NCBI RefSeq assembly: GCF_020382885.2
Contig: NC_058506.1
Location: 8,906,318-8,970,317, forward strand
Source: Scatophagus argus
Taxonomy: Eukaryota > Chordata > Actinopteri > Scatophagidae
Length of the DNA: 64,000 bases
Direction: 5' to 3'
The number at the start of each line of letters is the position of its first letter. Within the stretch, counting starts at the first letter, position 1. Position numbers and translations under genes: made by a program. Below the pieces are notes generated by a model, which did not search any database, had not been told where the DNA came from, and saw nothing but the letters and a program-made list of their open reading frames with translations. Shown here one piece after another: positions 25,599 to 60,354 of this stretch.

Positions 25599-25606
25599 TG
25601 ACGTCA
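25599..25606 (+). promoter_or_regulatory. Palindromic CRE in the cwc15 promoter/first exon
   Basis: The perfect CREB/ATF site TGACGTCA lies about 40 bases upstream of a consensus donor GTAAGT at 25646. The donor marks the end of a non-coding first exon (ends 25645) spliced to the start-codon exon at 26377. Confidence 0.55.
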
Positions 25607-26037
25607 CTCCTTGTTCTGGTCTTTTTGTCGTGTGGTAGCTGCTTCGTAAGTGTTATTGCCCTAAAATTAATCTCTAAAATGCCCATTATTTAATTTAACT
25701 TTTTCGATAAATGTAACCTTCAGCAATAATCTGTGTTTGATGGTTCAGAGTCGCCTGGAGAGGTGAAATAGTATTATTCTCCCCCTCAACAGCGTTGTTT
25801 GACCAGGTTAGCCTGCTAGCCACTTATTAGCTGTAGTGGCTAGCTGGCTAGCATGTGTTTTGAACTTTATCAATAACTAGAAAACAGCTTATGTGCCTGA
25901 TAGTAGAGGTTATTTGTCTCACAAAGACACGATAAAAAACACCCGGATATTACAGTTTTTAATATGATCAGCCAAAACGCTCATTGACAGATTAAATTTG
26001 CCGTTTACTGAAGCATGTTGCTTAAAGTTCTTTTATC

Positions 26038-26080
26038 ATAGATAGATAGATGACTTTATTCATCCCCGAGGGGAAATTAG
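26038..26080. repeat. Retroposon tail fragment with (GATA)n
   Basis: GATA repeat units followed by TGACTTTATTCATCCCCGAG and GGGGAAATT, a motif widespread in teleost genomes as the terminus of a non-LTR element. It lies in cwc15 intron 1. The exact family is not resolved. Confidence 0.55.
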
Positions 26081-26387
26081 GTCATTAATGAATTTTAATT
26101 CATGCGTCCGTTACAGAAGTCATTATTACTACCATTATTACAAACTGTAATGAAGAAACCTGCTGCTAAATTACTACACAACCATTTCATCTATAGATTT
26201 CGGGATTTTACTCATCCACTGCGGACAGTTTGTGCATGGTTGATTTTTAGGTAGATGGCAGCAGAGCCTGCTGAGGTTTCGTAACTTCTTTTTGGTTAAA
26301 ACATAGTGGGCAGTATAAAAGATTGTCATTAGACTGGGATTTCAGCTTGTGTTTGTCACGTATGTTGCCACAACAGAGCCATCAAAG

Positions 26388-27722
26388 ATGACTACAGCTG
26401 CAAGACCAACATTTGAGCCGGCAAGAGGAGGGAGGGGTAAAGGAGAAGGCGATCTGAGTGCCTTGTCCAAGCAGTATTCCAGTCGAGATCTTCCGGGTCA
26501 CACCAAGATCAAGTACAGGTCAGCAGGTCTAACGCTGGCGGAGTTCAGTTTGGGGTTTAACGCAGTGTGCTAATGAGTTGAGTTGTTCATGCATCTTCTA
26601 CATTCCGCTCTGAATATTTATTTTTCTCTGCTCTGCCCTGTCCTCAGGCAGCCTACTCAGGATGCTCCTGAGGAGGTGCGTGCCCGTGACTTCCGCAGGG
26701 AGCTGGAGGAGAGGGAACGCGTCGCTGCACGTGAGAAGACCAGAGAAAGGGGGCCAAGGGGTTGGTATTTTGACTGATGTTGGTCTTAGTGCTTATTAAA
26801 ATGGCTTTTGGTGCATATTTCTGTCCATGTCCCTCATTTACCTTAGGTTTATACCTATGAAAATCTGCCTAAAATACTGCAATGACCCTAATTTTTCAGA
26901 GCACACCACATCATCATCATCTTCATCGTCATCTTCAAAGAGACCCAGACTGGATCAGATCCCAGCAGCCAACCTGGATGCTGATGACCCTCTCACTGAT
27001 GTAAGTGCTTGCATTGCAGGACTTGATCGACACTTAAGTGTTGATTAGCGTTCATTAAGCTCCCTCACCGATTATGCTGGATTGTTTATAGGATGATGAG
27101 GATGAGGACTCTGAGGAGGAAAGTGATGATGATGACACTGCAGCTCTTCTGGCAGAACTGGAGAAGATTAAGAAGGAACGAGCAGAAGAACAAGAACGCA
27201 AAGTAAAGTATTGTTTTGTACTGGTGTTGTTTTACTAGCTGTCTGATAAGAATCAGGCTGACAGCACAACCAGCAGATGAAGATTGGATTGCATTTGAGC
27301 AAGAGCAAATGTTACGTGTTTAGTAATTTGTTTCTTTTTCATCTTAGGAGCGGGAGCAAAAAGCAGAGGAGGAGAGGATTCGTATGGAGAATATCTTGAG
27401 TGGCAATCCATTGATTAATTTGGCAGGACAACAACAGCAACAGATGACCCAGAGTCAGAATACGTTCAGGGTCAAGAGAAGGTATCTCATCACAAACACA
27501 CAACATTTGTGCACACTATGTTGTACTTGAAGAAAAGTGTTCTATTTACTTTTCACAAATCATCAGCGCTTAGTTTGTTAATATGTTTCTAGGTGGGATG
27601 ATGATGTCGTGTTCAAGAATTGCGCCAAAGGAGTGGACGAAGCACGGAAAGAAAAACGTTTTGTCAATGACACACTGCGTTCTGAGTTCCACAAGAAATT
27701 TATGGAGAAATATGTAAAGTAA
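26388..27722 (+). CDS. cwc15: Spliceosome-associated protein CWC15
   Basis: Component of the NineTeen/PRP19-CDC5L-associated spliceosome core, nuclear. The coding exons are 26388-26518, 26648-26760, 26900-27000, 27092-27202, 27348-27481 and 27593-27722, giving 239 residues (human about 229). The N-terminus [20 protein letters not shown] and the stretch [20 protein letters not shown] are near-invariant in the family. A poly-Ser run (about nine Ser) and an acidic [15 protein letters not shown] block follow. The Cwf15/Cwc15 C-terminal region [19 protein letters not shown] ends in [11 protein letters not shown] non-coding exon ending at 25645 precedes the start-codon exon. The identification is firm because the similarity runs end to end. 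Confidence 0.96.
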
Positions 27723-27990
27723 AGGACTTGCGGAGTGTAAAGGAGTGTGTCTTCGTTTTATTGTTTTGTTTCTTTTTATCTTATTTCTCTGGTCCATCCC
27801 TCTGTCCCAGGAATGGTGTTGCCATTCAGACACATAGTGTATTCAAATGCATTAGTATTTGTATACATAAAATGTTGTATATAAAGGAGTTGGTGAGTTA
27901 CTTCATTGGAATAAAGCTTATGAAAAGTGGAGTGAAATTGCTAAATGTGAGTCAACATCTGAGTCTTTGTGTAGTTTTTTTTTTAATTTC

Positions 27991-27996
27991 AATAAA
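27991..27996 (+). terminator. cwc15 poly(A) signal
   Basis: AATAAA about 270 bases after the stop. An earlier AATAAA at 27910-27915 is an alternative. Confidence 0.55.
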
Positions 27997-29250
27997 CAGA
28001 TTTGTGTTTAAAATGTAAGATTTGTGGCTTGCAGGAATTCTTTGAGAAAAATACATGTCACTGTGGAGAGATCTGATCACAGCTTTGTTTTGTGAGTACT
28101 ATTTTTGTGTGAATTTAGATCTTAAGACTAAAAATCAGTTCTAAGGGAATGGATTTTTGTTTTTATGTAAACACAAATATAAAAAATACATTATGTGTGT
28201 TTGCATATAGATGGATAACATTGACATTTACAATTTAGAGGTGCATGATTATTTTCCCAAATCATAGGTGAGAAGTATGTGAAGCCTTATCATTACGTAT
28301 CCAGAATGGTGTGAACAATTTCTGCTTCTGAAGTTCCCAACACGATTGTGTAAAATGTTAAGAACAACTCTTTTCTTACTCTGTCTACCCACACACAGTA
28401 TAAACTTATTGTCTAATATCTATTGTGCTTATGCAATAACTGGCATGAGCAGAAGCAGTAGAACAACCTGCACATTCCAACATGAACATGATTATAATAA
28501 TAACTTGTGTTTTTATAGTACCTTTCAAGGGACCCTGGGGTTTAAACATATGGAGACAGATGAAACAAAACACAAGAACAGAAAATGATTCTGAAAATAA
28601 TTGTAGAAATGGTTGCAGGGATTAACAGAATTAACCAAGATCATAGTGTTCAGGGCACAGGTAGATTTTCAGTTTTTTTGAAAATGTCCATGTATGCAGT
28701 ATTGGGAATCTGGAGAGAGTACTAAAAGGTGCCCTTGAGCAAGGCATTTAACCCCCTTCCCCCTCCAATTTGCTCCCAGGGAAGAATTTCTGAAAAAGAA
28801 TTTCAGTGTATGTAAAAAATACACTGACAATAAAGATTTGAAGTTTAAATGCTCACATTCAACCTTTAATATTTAAATGCAAACAAGATATAATTGTGAA
28901 TAAAAATATGTTTTGGAGTAAGTGCAGAAAGAAGCACCATTGAATTACAGTGCAGTGGATGTAGTCTTTTTTTACTTAGTCCAGCACAAAGTGGATTAAT
29001 AAAACCAAAACAACAAAACCACAGAAATGTGTCACCTTCTGAATTTTAAAAGACAGGAAACTCGATTATGTGCAAAGATGTAGTAATTTAGTAAAGTAAA
29101 ACAATTTGAAATATGATATTATCTACTTTCTTGTGCATAGCAGCCCCTGGCTTTCCTTCTGAAATATTACTCAACAAAACAGGGTTTGTTACAGCTGCAT
29201 CAAAACACGAGCATCCTACATATCGCAATGTTTAAAGAGTAGCGAAGGCA
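27997..29250. other. Intergenic sequence between cwc15 and mtmr2
   Basis: No gene is recognised. It contains a SINE-like fragment (annotated separately) and, at about 28500-28560, a segment resembling the common fish repeat with a 'tagtacctttcaaggga' core. Confidence 0.45.
28729..28835 (+). repeat. SINE-like fragment
   Basis: Begins GTGCCCTTGAGCAAGGCATT, continues through a C-rich stretch with TTGCTCCCAGG, and ends in a TGACAATAAAG tail. This matches the recurrent 3' half of a fish short interspersed element as I remember it. No target-site duplication was established. Confidence 0.55.
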
Positions 29251-29278
29251 GCATGCGACAAGTCGATATTCCAGTCGG

Positions 29279-29295
29279 CCGGCAGGTGGCGCCAT
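29279..29295 (+). promoter_or_regulatory. Candidate CTCF-like site upstream of mtmr2
   Basis: CCGGCAGGTGGCGCCAT resembles the CTCF core (CC..CAGGTGGCGC). It lies about 200 bases upstream of the mtmr2 start codon. This is a motif match by eye only. Confidence 0.35.
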
Positions 29296-29351
29296 CTCCG
29301 ACAATCGCTCCATTGTTTTCGTGACAGGGATAGGAAGGCTGCTGGGAAAAG

Positions 29352-29405
29352 ATGGCAGCTTCCTTTTGTGTGTGGGGATTTACAGTACTCCGAGGAGGGA
29401 TTTAA
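29352..29405 (+). promoter_or_regulatory. Upstream ORF with YY1-like context in mtmr2 leader
   Basis: AAGATGGC at 29349-29356 is a YY1-like start-site element, and its ATG opens a 17-codon ORF (MAASFCVWGFTVLRGGI) closed by TAA. The ORF lies entirely upstream of the mtmr2 ATG at 29478. Its effect depends on where transcription starts, which is unknown. Confidence 0.35.
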
Positions 29406-29477
29406 AGACATTCTTCAGTGGAAACACGAATCTCCATCGCATGCTGTGGATTATTCAGACACTTTGGGCAGGAGAAC

Positions 29478-33874
<4,397 letters not shown>

Positions 33875-35387
33875 CACAACCTTTTTGGTGGACACAGAAG
33901 CTGAGTCCCACCTGTGAGAAGGTGCCACACAACAGTAATCACTAGGCCACACCTGGTGCCTCAAAGGACCTGTGTGCTAAACTTCCTCTTGGGGTGACAC
34001 GCCATATTCATACACCACTTCATAGAATCTGATTATGCAGATTCCTGTATTTGCGTCCCTTACAGGTCATGTATAGTCTGCTTGCAAAAGAAGAGGGTCT
34101 GTCTCAGACTGCTTCACTACAGCCATATTGTACTCCATTGTTGAGAGGACGTGTAACCAGAATAGTGAGTACTGTTAAGCATATCGACCTGCCTACAATC
34201 AGTGTTGATAATTTTGAAGTACACTAAAATACATAAAATATGTATGCCTTATACACTTAATAGGAACACTCTTTTCATTCCTTCACACTGCAGATGTTTG
34301 TTCCATATTGATTTAAAAGCAATACTGCAGAAATAATTGTGAAGGTGTACTTTGCTGCAGAAATGGTTTTGAGCCCAAACCTGTGGTACAAAAACCAACA
34401 AAATGGCTCAGGAGTTGTCAGATATTCACAAATGTAGCTAAAGGGCTGTAATGTTCGCTTCTAATAGTAAAAAAGAAACAGTTGGTGGGTTGTCTTCCTG
34501 AGGCAGTTTAGATTGTTGTGACCAAATGTAATTTTGTTCATAAACATGTAATGTGTCATGTGTGGCATTCCTCTCATTGAGTGAGTTAATTTTTGTAAGT
34601 TTCATTTTTCTGACAGGTTAACGTTATTTATTATGCTTTTTAGTCCGGACTTATATTTATGGGTCACAAACACACTCTTGTTTCATGTCATAAGTTGATT
34701 AGAAATTTCCCCTTGCAACATTAATAAGCTACATGTAATATACAATAGTTCATTTGTCCCAGTCAATAATTATTTACTCTAAATGTCTGTGTGTAAGCGT
34801 TTCTTACAGACGCTTTTGAAAGCTAGTATCAGCCAATATTGTTTTTATTAGGCCACAGAATGTGTAACAATTAATCATTATCTGTGCCTTTCTCTGAATG
34901 ACTGATTGGGAGAATAACAAGAGAAAAGTGTGTGCGGTCTTTAAATGCCAAGGTTAAACGGTATCTACAGTGTTAGTTAGGCTTCCCTCTGCAGTTAACA
35001 CAGGACTTAACTTCAAGGATCCAGTACAGCTTGTCGCATTAGTCCAATTTGAAATGGTAGCAGAACCCCAGTGACATTAGCATTAATTATATCTGATTTT
35101 GAATCTGATCAAAAGAGTGCCTTTTATTATATATTAAGAGTTATGAGTGAAATATACAGCTTGACTGTGTTGGAAAGTAATATTAGACTGCAATGGGTCT
35201 GAAAACATTAGCATAGTCATGTTCAAGTTGTTGTCATAATATTAACTCAGTAGCCTTAAATTGGCTCTAAGGCGTCCTTTACCCATGAACAGATTTATTG
35301 TTCCCTTGACTTTTGTTGTTTTGATATTCTACAGACAACAGCAAGGTCAAACTGTACTGTCAAATGTCAGAATGTTAAACTAATAAA
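33875..35387 (+). other. mtmr2 3'UTR
   Basis: Non-coding, AT-rich. A poly(A) signal AATAAA lies at 35382-35387 after about 1.5 kb. No alternative gene is visible. Confidence 0.5.
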
Positions 35388-36950
35388 AAATCCTGATATT
35401 GCGTAGTCAACTTTTTGTGAAACACTTTTTCTACTTCTATTCCTGCGTCTCTTTTGTTAATCAACAAGCAACTGATTCTAAAGTGTAAGTAAACAGACAA
35501 GAGAGGAAACGGAAAGGTGGGAGAAACACAGTATGCTGAAGAGGACAGTAAACGTTAAGGTTGATAGAAGGTAAACTGATCCAGGAGACAGTAACTGATT
35601 TGGGTTCATCCCAGGAGATGGGTGAAGTAGTTTTTAAGGCACAATCTAAATCAGTTCAATTCGGAAGAAAGTTTTAACCTTAGACAGTAACGTCTGACTG
35701 ATGGGCATGTATAACATCCAATAATATTGATGTACAGCAATGAAAAAGGTCTTTTGAAATGTTGTCACAAATCTGTACTTCGTCTACAGAGATTGACAAG
35801 TTTAAAACTGTAAAATGTCCTGCATCACTATTTCTTTGAGGCAATTGCTACAAGAAAAATCTTTCAAATATCAGTTCTGGTATCAGTCTAAAACAATCCT
35901 GTTGGCCTATCCTTAACAGATCTTTTAATTAAGGTAATAACACAACACAACCGTATTTTAGTTTTTTGGATTCTTATGCTGTTTGAGGCCTTTTATTTCA
36001 GTAACTTATGTAAACACATTAGTGAAAAGGACAGATAATTTTAGTTCTGATCAGGTCAGCAACAAAAAATACTGATGTTCATTTCCTGTATGTATGTGGT
36101 TTGATTAAACAAAGTTTTGTTATTCTGATATACTCCAGGCATTGCTATATAATAAAACCATATTGTTTTTGGAACGGAACTTGCAATAAGAAGTTGAAAA
36201 TGACCATTGTTAGTAGGATACAGTAGCCTATATCATACAGTATAGTATATTCATTAACATGACATCTGATATGCAGTAACTGATGTGCTGACACAAAATT
36301 ATAAATGGAATTTTATGCCCTCAAAACAAATTATGAATCAACAGTAAAGGTATCCAGTAAGTATAAAAAGAACAGCCTACACAGCCACTGTAAGAGTCTC
36401 ACTCATGATAATTTATTTCAGGGCCTGGAGTGCTTTTTTTTTTTCAATGATCATTTTAACTGCATTGCCACATACTGTAAAATGTGACAGATGTTGCAAT
36501 TCGCCTTCTGCCATGTGACTGTCTTGTGACTTTAAGAGCTCCTGAAAATCTAGGGCCCCAGGACCATCGATATTGAACAAAATAAATAGGAAATCTATGC
36601 CTGGGACCTTACTGACACTGCTGAAGCATGGTTGGTTACCATGCAAACTGGGGGAGAGTTACTTACCGTACCATAAACATTTGTAGAAACTTGAGAATGA
36701 ACAGTAGTTCCAAAGGAATAGGGTTGATTTCAGTTTGAGAAATGTAGCCTGACATTAAGGACTTAACACTTACACATAAAAAACAATTCAATTCAAATTC
36801 AGGTGTCTGTCTATTGCCTACTGCTTGTATGAGGGGTCTTTTGGCTGGTTTATTCTTTACCTTGGTTGTTCATAATATGGACCTGTGTTGAATGAATCCA
36901 GATATGTGATTGGCTCTGCGCATTTCAAAATGTGTCTCCCGCGGTCGGAT
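35388..36950. other. Intergenic sequence between mtmr2 and fam76b
   Basis: AT-rich with no convincing ORF, splice structure or repeat family. It ends in a CpG-richer promoter segment of fam76b. Confidence 0.5.
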
Positions 36951-36995
36951 GTTGTGTCGCGATAGGTTTCCTTTCTTCTTCTGGAGCCTTCAGCC

Positions 36996-37003
36996 ACTTC
37001 CGG
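36996..37003 (+). promoter_or_regulatory. ETS-type site in the fam76b promoter
   Basis: ACTTCCGG followed by TTACATGACGACGACGCGAC, a short CpG-rich stretch typical of TATA-less housekeeping promoters. It lies about 430 bases upstream of the fam76b ATG. Confidence 0.45.
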
Positions 37004-37407
37004 TTACATGACGACGACGCGACGGCGTCGATACAAAAAAGAGAGAAGGAAAACAGGAAAATACCTTTCTTGGCTAGAACATTGGAAACTTAATATAAAA
37101 AGCCAAATCCGTATGAACGGATTGCCTATGTGGCCGCATCACTAACTATCGATCTCAAGTTAGTCTGGCCGGATAACGTATGAGCGGTGAGAGACTACAG
37201 ATATTTGGAGTTTATTGTTCTTCGCTTTCTCCCTCCAGCTAAGCTATTTCTGTGTTGCCCTACCTAGCCGAGCTCGCTAACGTTAGCTAACGCTGGATGC
37301 CAGCATAGTGTATGTGTGTTCTTAGTTCTCAATTAGCAAGCAGCTAGAAAGGAAGCAGCGCCGATAATCCCTTAAGTTTGCAGCTGGACTCCCCTAACCT
37401 CTTCTAG

Positions 37408-41636
<4,229 letters not shown>

Positions 41637-42610
41637 CAATAGGCCAGCCAGCGGGTAACAACACAGAACGGCTTCATTGTTTTAACACTGTGAGAGTCTC
41701 CCTCCTGTGTTTCCTCATTGCCATCAACATTGATTCTTTATTCATTGGTAAAGCCAGAGACCATGTTGTACATGGAAATCAATTGTTGAATCAAAGAAAC
41801 CTTTCTCTAAATGTCAACATATTTTAGATATTTTATGGCAACTTTTTCACTGGATCCTTGGATATGACTTTCGATGGAGGATGGAGCCCTCATTTTTAAC
41901 ACTGCCGGGCCAAAACAAAAAAGCATGGTGTGCATATGTGGATAGCATTCTGTCGACTCAGTGTATCCACTTCATTTTTATGGATGTCATGCAATTTATT
42001 TATTCAAATGTTTTTCTTAGCTTTTTTATTTCCTCACAACATACTAAGAGATTATCCCACATTTTGGGGTTTTCTTCAATAGCAATTAGTTATATTTTTC
42101 TAAATTGATTGTGGACGTCAAGTTCTCCTAATTGGGAGACCCTGCGCAACTCAACAATGTATGCAAACGTGGGAAGGGTGACCACTGAGCTGCTGCTCGA
42201 CAGTAGAGAACTCTCTCAGTAAAAATTCGTAAGTCAACTAACGAACACTTTGAAAGGCTGAATGATTTTCGCTGTTTCTCTTTAGTGGAACGATTGTAAT
42301 ACTGCATGATTTTACTGCCAGACACTCGTTGGCATTGTGGTCTCTCTCCCCCTCCTCTTAATTAGTTTTTTAAGAATCTCTTGTAAATGTATTACTGGGG
42401 TCAGCCATTGTATTTAAACTACTGCTTGTATCTGTTTTAGTGAGTACAGTATGTGTATGGTAAGGCCAGTTAAAATTAACATGTCTGTAGAAGATGCTTT
42501 TTAAAGGAACACACCTATCACCTTGCATTATTGGGCTGGTTTCATACTGTGGCGTCCAGGATCACTTTTGTACTTTTTTCCAAACCAAGTGTTTTAAAAC
42601 TATTAAAACT
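41637..42610 (+). other. fam76b 3'UTR
   Basis: Non-coding. No AATAAA was found, and a variant signal ATTAAA at 42602-42607 is the best candidate. Confidence 0.35.
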
Positions 42611-43165
42611 GGCTAAAATGTTTCTGTATGTTTGTTCTTATTGGCCGTATGGCTGTTCTGCATTTTAAACTTTTGAGTTTTAGACGTCTGGGACTTAGCA
42701 CCATTACCATTATGTGCACTTCACATTTGTGTCATTTTATAATACTTCCTGTCATGTCAATGTATGATTCCAGAGTAGAAAACATTGAACATGAATGTGT
42801 GATCTAACAGGAGTCTGGGAGATTTTTAAGATTTTTAACAGCAGATGTCATTTCCTGTTTTCTGATGCCTTTGGTTTGATTTCTTTATCTGGCTATATAT
42901 TCGCAAAAGAAATATTGGTACGTTCTCTAATTTCATCTCGAGGAAGTGATTGGCCCCAGATCACACATTTGAAGATATTAAAAAGCTGAAGGCATATAGA
43001 AAATGATTCGATGACTAATTCAAAGGTGTATTTAATAATAACCACTTGTGTTGTAGGAAGCCTGTGCTTGAAGTGTATCAAGTATGAGCATATAATCATG
43101 TGTGTGTACAGTGAAATGTGCACCAGTTAGAAGAAAAGTGCTCCACACACACATGCTGAGAGACA

Positions 43166-43662
43166 TACACTGATCAGCCACAACATTAAAACCACTGACA
43201 TGAAGTGAATAACATTAATCATCTCGTTACAATGCTATGTTCTGTGGAAAAACCTTGGGAATTGGGTGGATGTTCTTTGACCCACACCACTCACCTAAAC
43301 ACTGAAGACCAAATACTCTTAACAGTCTGAAGAAGGGACTCCAACTTATTCCAGTACATTCCAGTAGATTCTCGATCAGGTTGGGTTCTGGGGAGTCTGC
43401 AGGCCGTTGTTGTGGTCCTTGGGACATTCCTGGGTACAGTGTCCAGCTGTGGGGAGGCTGCTGCTGAAAGGAAGAGCCAATACCATTGGAGAGGGTGGAG
43501 GTGTGTTTGGTCTGCAGTGTTTAGGTGAGTGGTGTGTGTCAAAGAACATCCACATGATTGCCAGAACCCAAGGTTTCCCCCGCAAGAACACTGCTTTGTA
43601 AACATGATTAATTTTATTCAATTCGTCTGCGAGTGGTTTTAATGTTGTGGCTCATGGGCGTA
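43166..43662. mobile_element. Foldback (long inverted-repeat) Tc1-like element
   Basis: The ends read TACACTGATCAGCC and, in reverse, TACGCCCATGAGCC, each followed by ACAACATTAAAACCACT. The complementarity continues inward for about 150 bases on each side: TGGATGTTCTTTGACCCACA near 43270 pairs with TGTGTCAAAGAACATCCACA near 43535. A unique spacer of about 180 bases lies between the arms. No transposase reading frame is present. The terminal motif is the common teleost Tc1-like type. Confidence 0.7.
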
Positions 43663-46330
43663 TACTGTGTGCTTAAATCATACACTGTGTGGTTGAATAG
43701 CAAAAACACAAACTCATGTTTTGTTTTGTTTTGTTTTATTTTTGTAGAGGGAAATATTTCAGTTCAGAAATATTCCAAAAATGTTGAAAGTCCTTGAAAT
43801 ACAGGAGTCAGGAGGAGTGCATGGAAAGTACATGGAGAGCCTCTGAAAGAACTTGATCTTTCCAGCTGGATTTGGAAACATCCCTGTTCTTGGCTGGGAT
43901 TTTTAAATCCAACATTTAATTGGGAAGGAGAATCTGCTATGAATATATGTGCATTTGTGTGTGTCTTGCAAACCATGGTGCAGAAGCACAGATGAAACAG
44001 CGCCGCATGCAGCTATGGTGTGTTGGCTTGTGGCTTGTCTCGTGTTCCTTGGTGGATGATGTGGCTGGCAATGAGTGTGGCTGAACAAAGAAATAATCTG
44101 TAGGAGAAGAAGTAAAGCTAAGGTAGTATTAAGAGTTGAGCATTAGATATAAGATGCTTCGTACAGAAAAATTTGTTCATTTAGCGGAAACAAAGTGTGA
44201 GAGAATCACATAGAAAGATTTAAAAGCCAGTTGGGGAAGTCCCAACTCTGCTTAAGTTACTCAGTGATCCCAAATACTACTTCAACTGTTGTAACTTCAA
44301 TACCAACAATGATGTTTAATGTATGTACTTAAAATTTGGCTTCTAGCTAGGTTCCGTCATTTATTAGAGCACCTAAAGTACCATAAAATTAAAAACAGTT
44401 AGCTAACTATTGCTTAGACTTACTGAAAAATTACGTGGTGCGATTTGCTTGCATGTATTGTGCACAGTCACAGGGACAGCTGAGCACACTAATGGCATAC
44501 TGAAGGCGAAACGAGCCAAAATAATGAAAGATGATAAGCTCAGTAGGATGGAGATGCTATCATTAGCACTGTTGTAAGTGAGAACCCATACTAAGAGAAC
44601 ATATGAAATTATGATTAAGGGGTGATCCATACAAGGGGCCTCTGCTTGAGCAGCTCAAATGAGAGATAGCCAGCTCTGTCACACACCTAACCAAAATCCA
44701 TAAAGTTACAGTATATCTCAACAGGTAAAAGGAGCCACAGAGGAAAGAGACAATGAAATCCCAGAGGGCACAGGAATCCTGACAAGGGTGCCAGAAGATA
44801 CTGTATGACTGCAGCAATCCGATATAAGAGGCTGACCTGGGAAAAGCAAATGCATGCCAAAGCCTCCAGGATTAGGTGCAAGAAGAAACTTGCATGAATG
44901 GATGATCCTGAAGAATGATCAGTGATACTGTCAAACCAGTATAACTCTCAATAAGCAAGTGGACGGATTTGATAATGAAGCACTAACACCCGTCAGACTG
45001 TGGGGGTGAAGTAATTGAGTATGGAGGGCCCAGAAAAATGCCAGAATAAATAGTTGTGGTCTGTAGAGAATGCCTATATACAGGGTCCAGAATATGGTAC
45101 TACACCCTTGAGTGGAGTTCTGTTAAAGCTTGTTTTTGAGTCATCTGTCTTGTCCCTCAGTGCAAAAGCCAAATGAGACACTAGGTGGCATTCTTGTACA
45201 TGATACTCTCCTAAAAAGAGTATTTGGATATATTTAATTATATAAGATGGGTTGGATAGTTTTATTTCTACTCAATACTCATAATCAGCACTTATAATTG
45301 GACTTGTCAAAAATGTATGAGATTTTAATTTAACTTTAATGAAATTCCCTGTGGACACTTTCTTTTCTTTGGTAGTAAAACCTTTGAGACAGTATGTTTG
45401 CAAGAAAATATATAAAAACAAATACAAATGGTTTTGGTCTATTTTGGATTAGTCCATTTTATTTCATGTGGCCTTTAAATGCTTAAAATAATTTTGTACA
45501 GTCTACTCCACCTCTATTTCAACAGTTCCCAAATGTGACGCACCCACTTCTTGACAACACTTTACACTTACACAGACACCTGCAGATTAGAGACGGTGGC
45601 TGAAGGTGGAGGCTGCTGCATCTTTCTGCGCAAATTTAATGGAGGCAGAGGTGGAGGGCACTGGCAGAAACTGTATGTAGAGTCAAGAGGTGCAGGTAGG
45701 TGTAAGAGGGTGAATGTGGAGGCTTGTTCTGCCTTCATCTGCACAAGTCTCCAGATGGACAAATAAGTGTGTATTTGTCGCATAGAATCGAAGTGGAGTT
45801 TGAGGCCTCAGTGGCCAGAATCAGCAAGTGGGCTGGACATTAACCGTATACAGTAGATACAAAACATACAATGTACCATCAAGGAAGGTCAGCTGAGGAT
45901 GCTGGAGAAGCTCAAACTTCGTAAAGAAATCAATAAAACAATTTATGGGCTAATTAGGATCATATATTAACTAAATACACTGGATGCTACATATATTCTG
46001 TAATGCACATTCACATACTGCCAAAGAATATGTAGGTATTCCGCTTATTTGTAACGTTTACGACTTTACAGGGAGTGCTTGAACGCCTCACCCTTTCCAT
46101 CCGGGTCATTTAGACTTTGCGCTTGCTAACTAGCTTAGCTGACGGTGTTACGGTGTCCGACATGCACAAATAAAAACAAAAGTTTATACCGAACCCGGGT
46201 GTGTAAATATTGCATTAAATACATATTTGTTTTGTTTAAAGTTGACCTCATAAAGTTGAGGCACGCGTAGCTATTTATTTTGTCTGAGTAACATTAACTA
46301 ACTTTACTAGGCTGCTACCAATCAATTGTA
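43663..46330. other. Intergenic sequence between fam76b and taf1
   Basis: No gene is recognised. It has a (TTTTG)n run at about 43718-43740. CpG and GCTA-rich sequence from about 46060 marks the start of the taf1 promoter region. Confidence 0.5.
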
Positions 46331-46406
46331 CTTAACATTAGCTTTCACAGATGCAGCAAGCTGGCTAAAACCCGAACTTACAAAATCTGAAGTCAGGTCC
46401 CGAAAG
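46331..46406 (+). other. taf1 non-coding first exon (3' part)
   Basis: A consensus donor GTAAGT at 46407 pairs with the acceptor TTTTTAG ending at 46833, one base before the start-codon exon. The 5' boundary is not determinable. Confidence 0.45.
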
Positions 46407-46834
46407 GTAAGTGTAAGATGCATGTATGACATTTATGATATTTTGTTTTCATCATATCGGTAACGAGGTAGTTAATGTTAACGAAAGCAGCTAGCTAAAG
46501 CGGCTTTGCTGCATTACAAATAACAGTATTTGTTTTCTCTATCACAGAGCTTCAGGATAAGGTTGCTAGTTAAGTAGTTTATTCCTCTGTTATTCTGACA
46601 TATATTTGATGATTGAAGAACATGACAAGAGAATGAATAATTATTATCGAAACCTCGTCTGTCTGGCTGTGTCGTTATTAAAACATAATTAGCTAAAAAG
46701 AGAAATTCAGTGTAGCTATGTTACTTATGCAGAATCATTCAAGGATCACTACGATGTCTTTTACAGATGTTATAAGACACTCAGTTTAAGAAGATGAACC
46801 AAATACCTAAACTGTAAAGGATTATCTTTTTAGG

Positions 46835-60004
<13,170 letters not shown>

Positions 60005-60348
60005 CTGAATTTTCTTTTTCTGCCCACATTATCAGGAAAACATTGTTTATAATCCCAGTTTTAACACTGAGAAAATTACATTTCTTTTGAAAATGTTTTA
60101 TACACTGTTCTTATTTTGTAAATGATGGTTGATGTTATATAAAGCTCCTGTACCTACAGTACAACACGGCATATTGTAAATTTGTTGATCGATCATATGT
60201 TGAGTGAATAATGTGTCCCACAATGTGCGTTGACATGGTGGTGTGTGTTCATTTGTTTTGTACTGTTTTAACTCATTCATATCTTGTGCCTAAAAAAAAT
60301 AGTTAAGCAACTCAGTTGTTTTTACCCAACTGACTAATTCAAAAATAG

Positions 60349-60354
60349 AATAAA
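60349..60354 (+). terminator. taf1 poly(A) signal
   Basis: AATAAA about 345 bases after the taf1 stop codon, in a short AT-rich 3'UTR. Confidence 0.6.
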
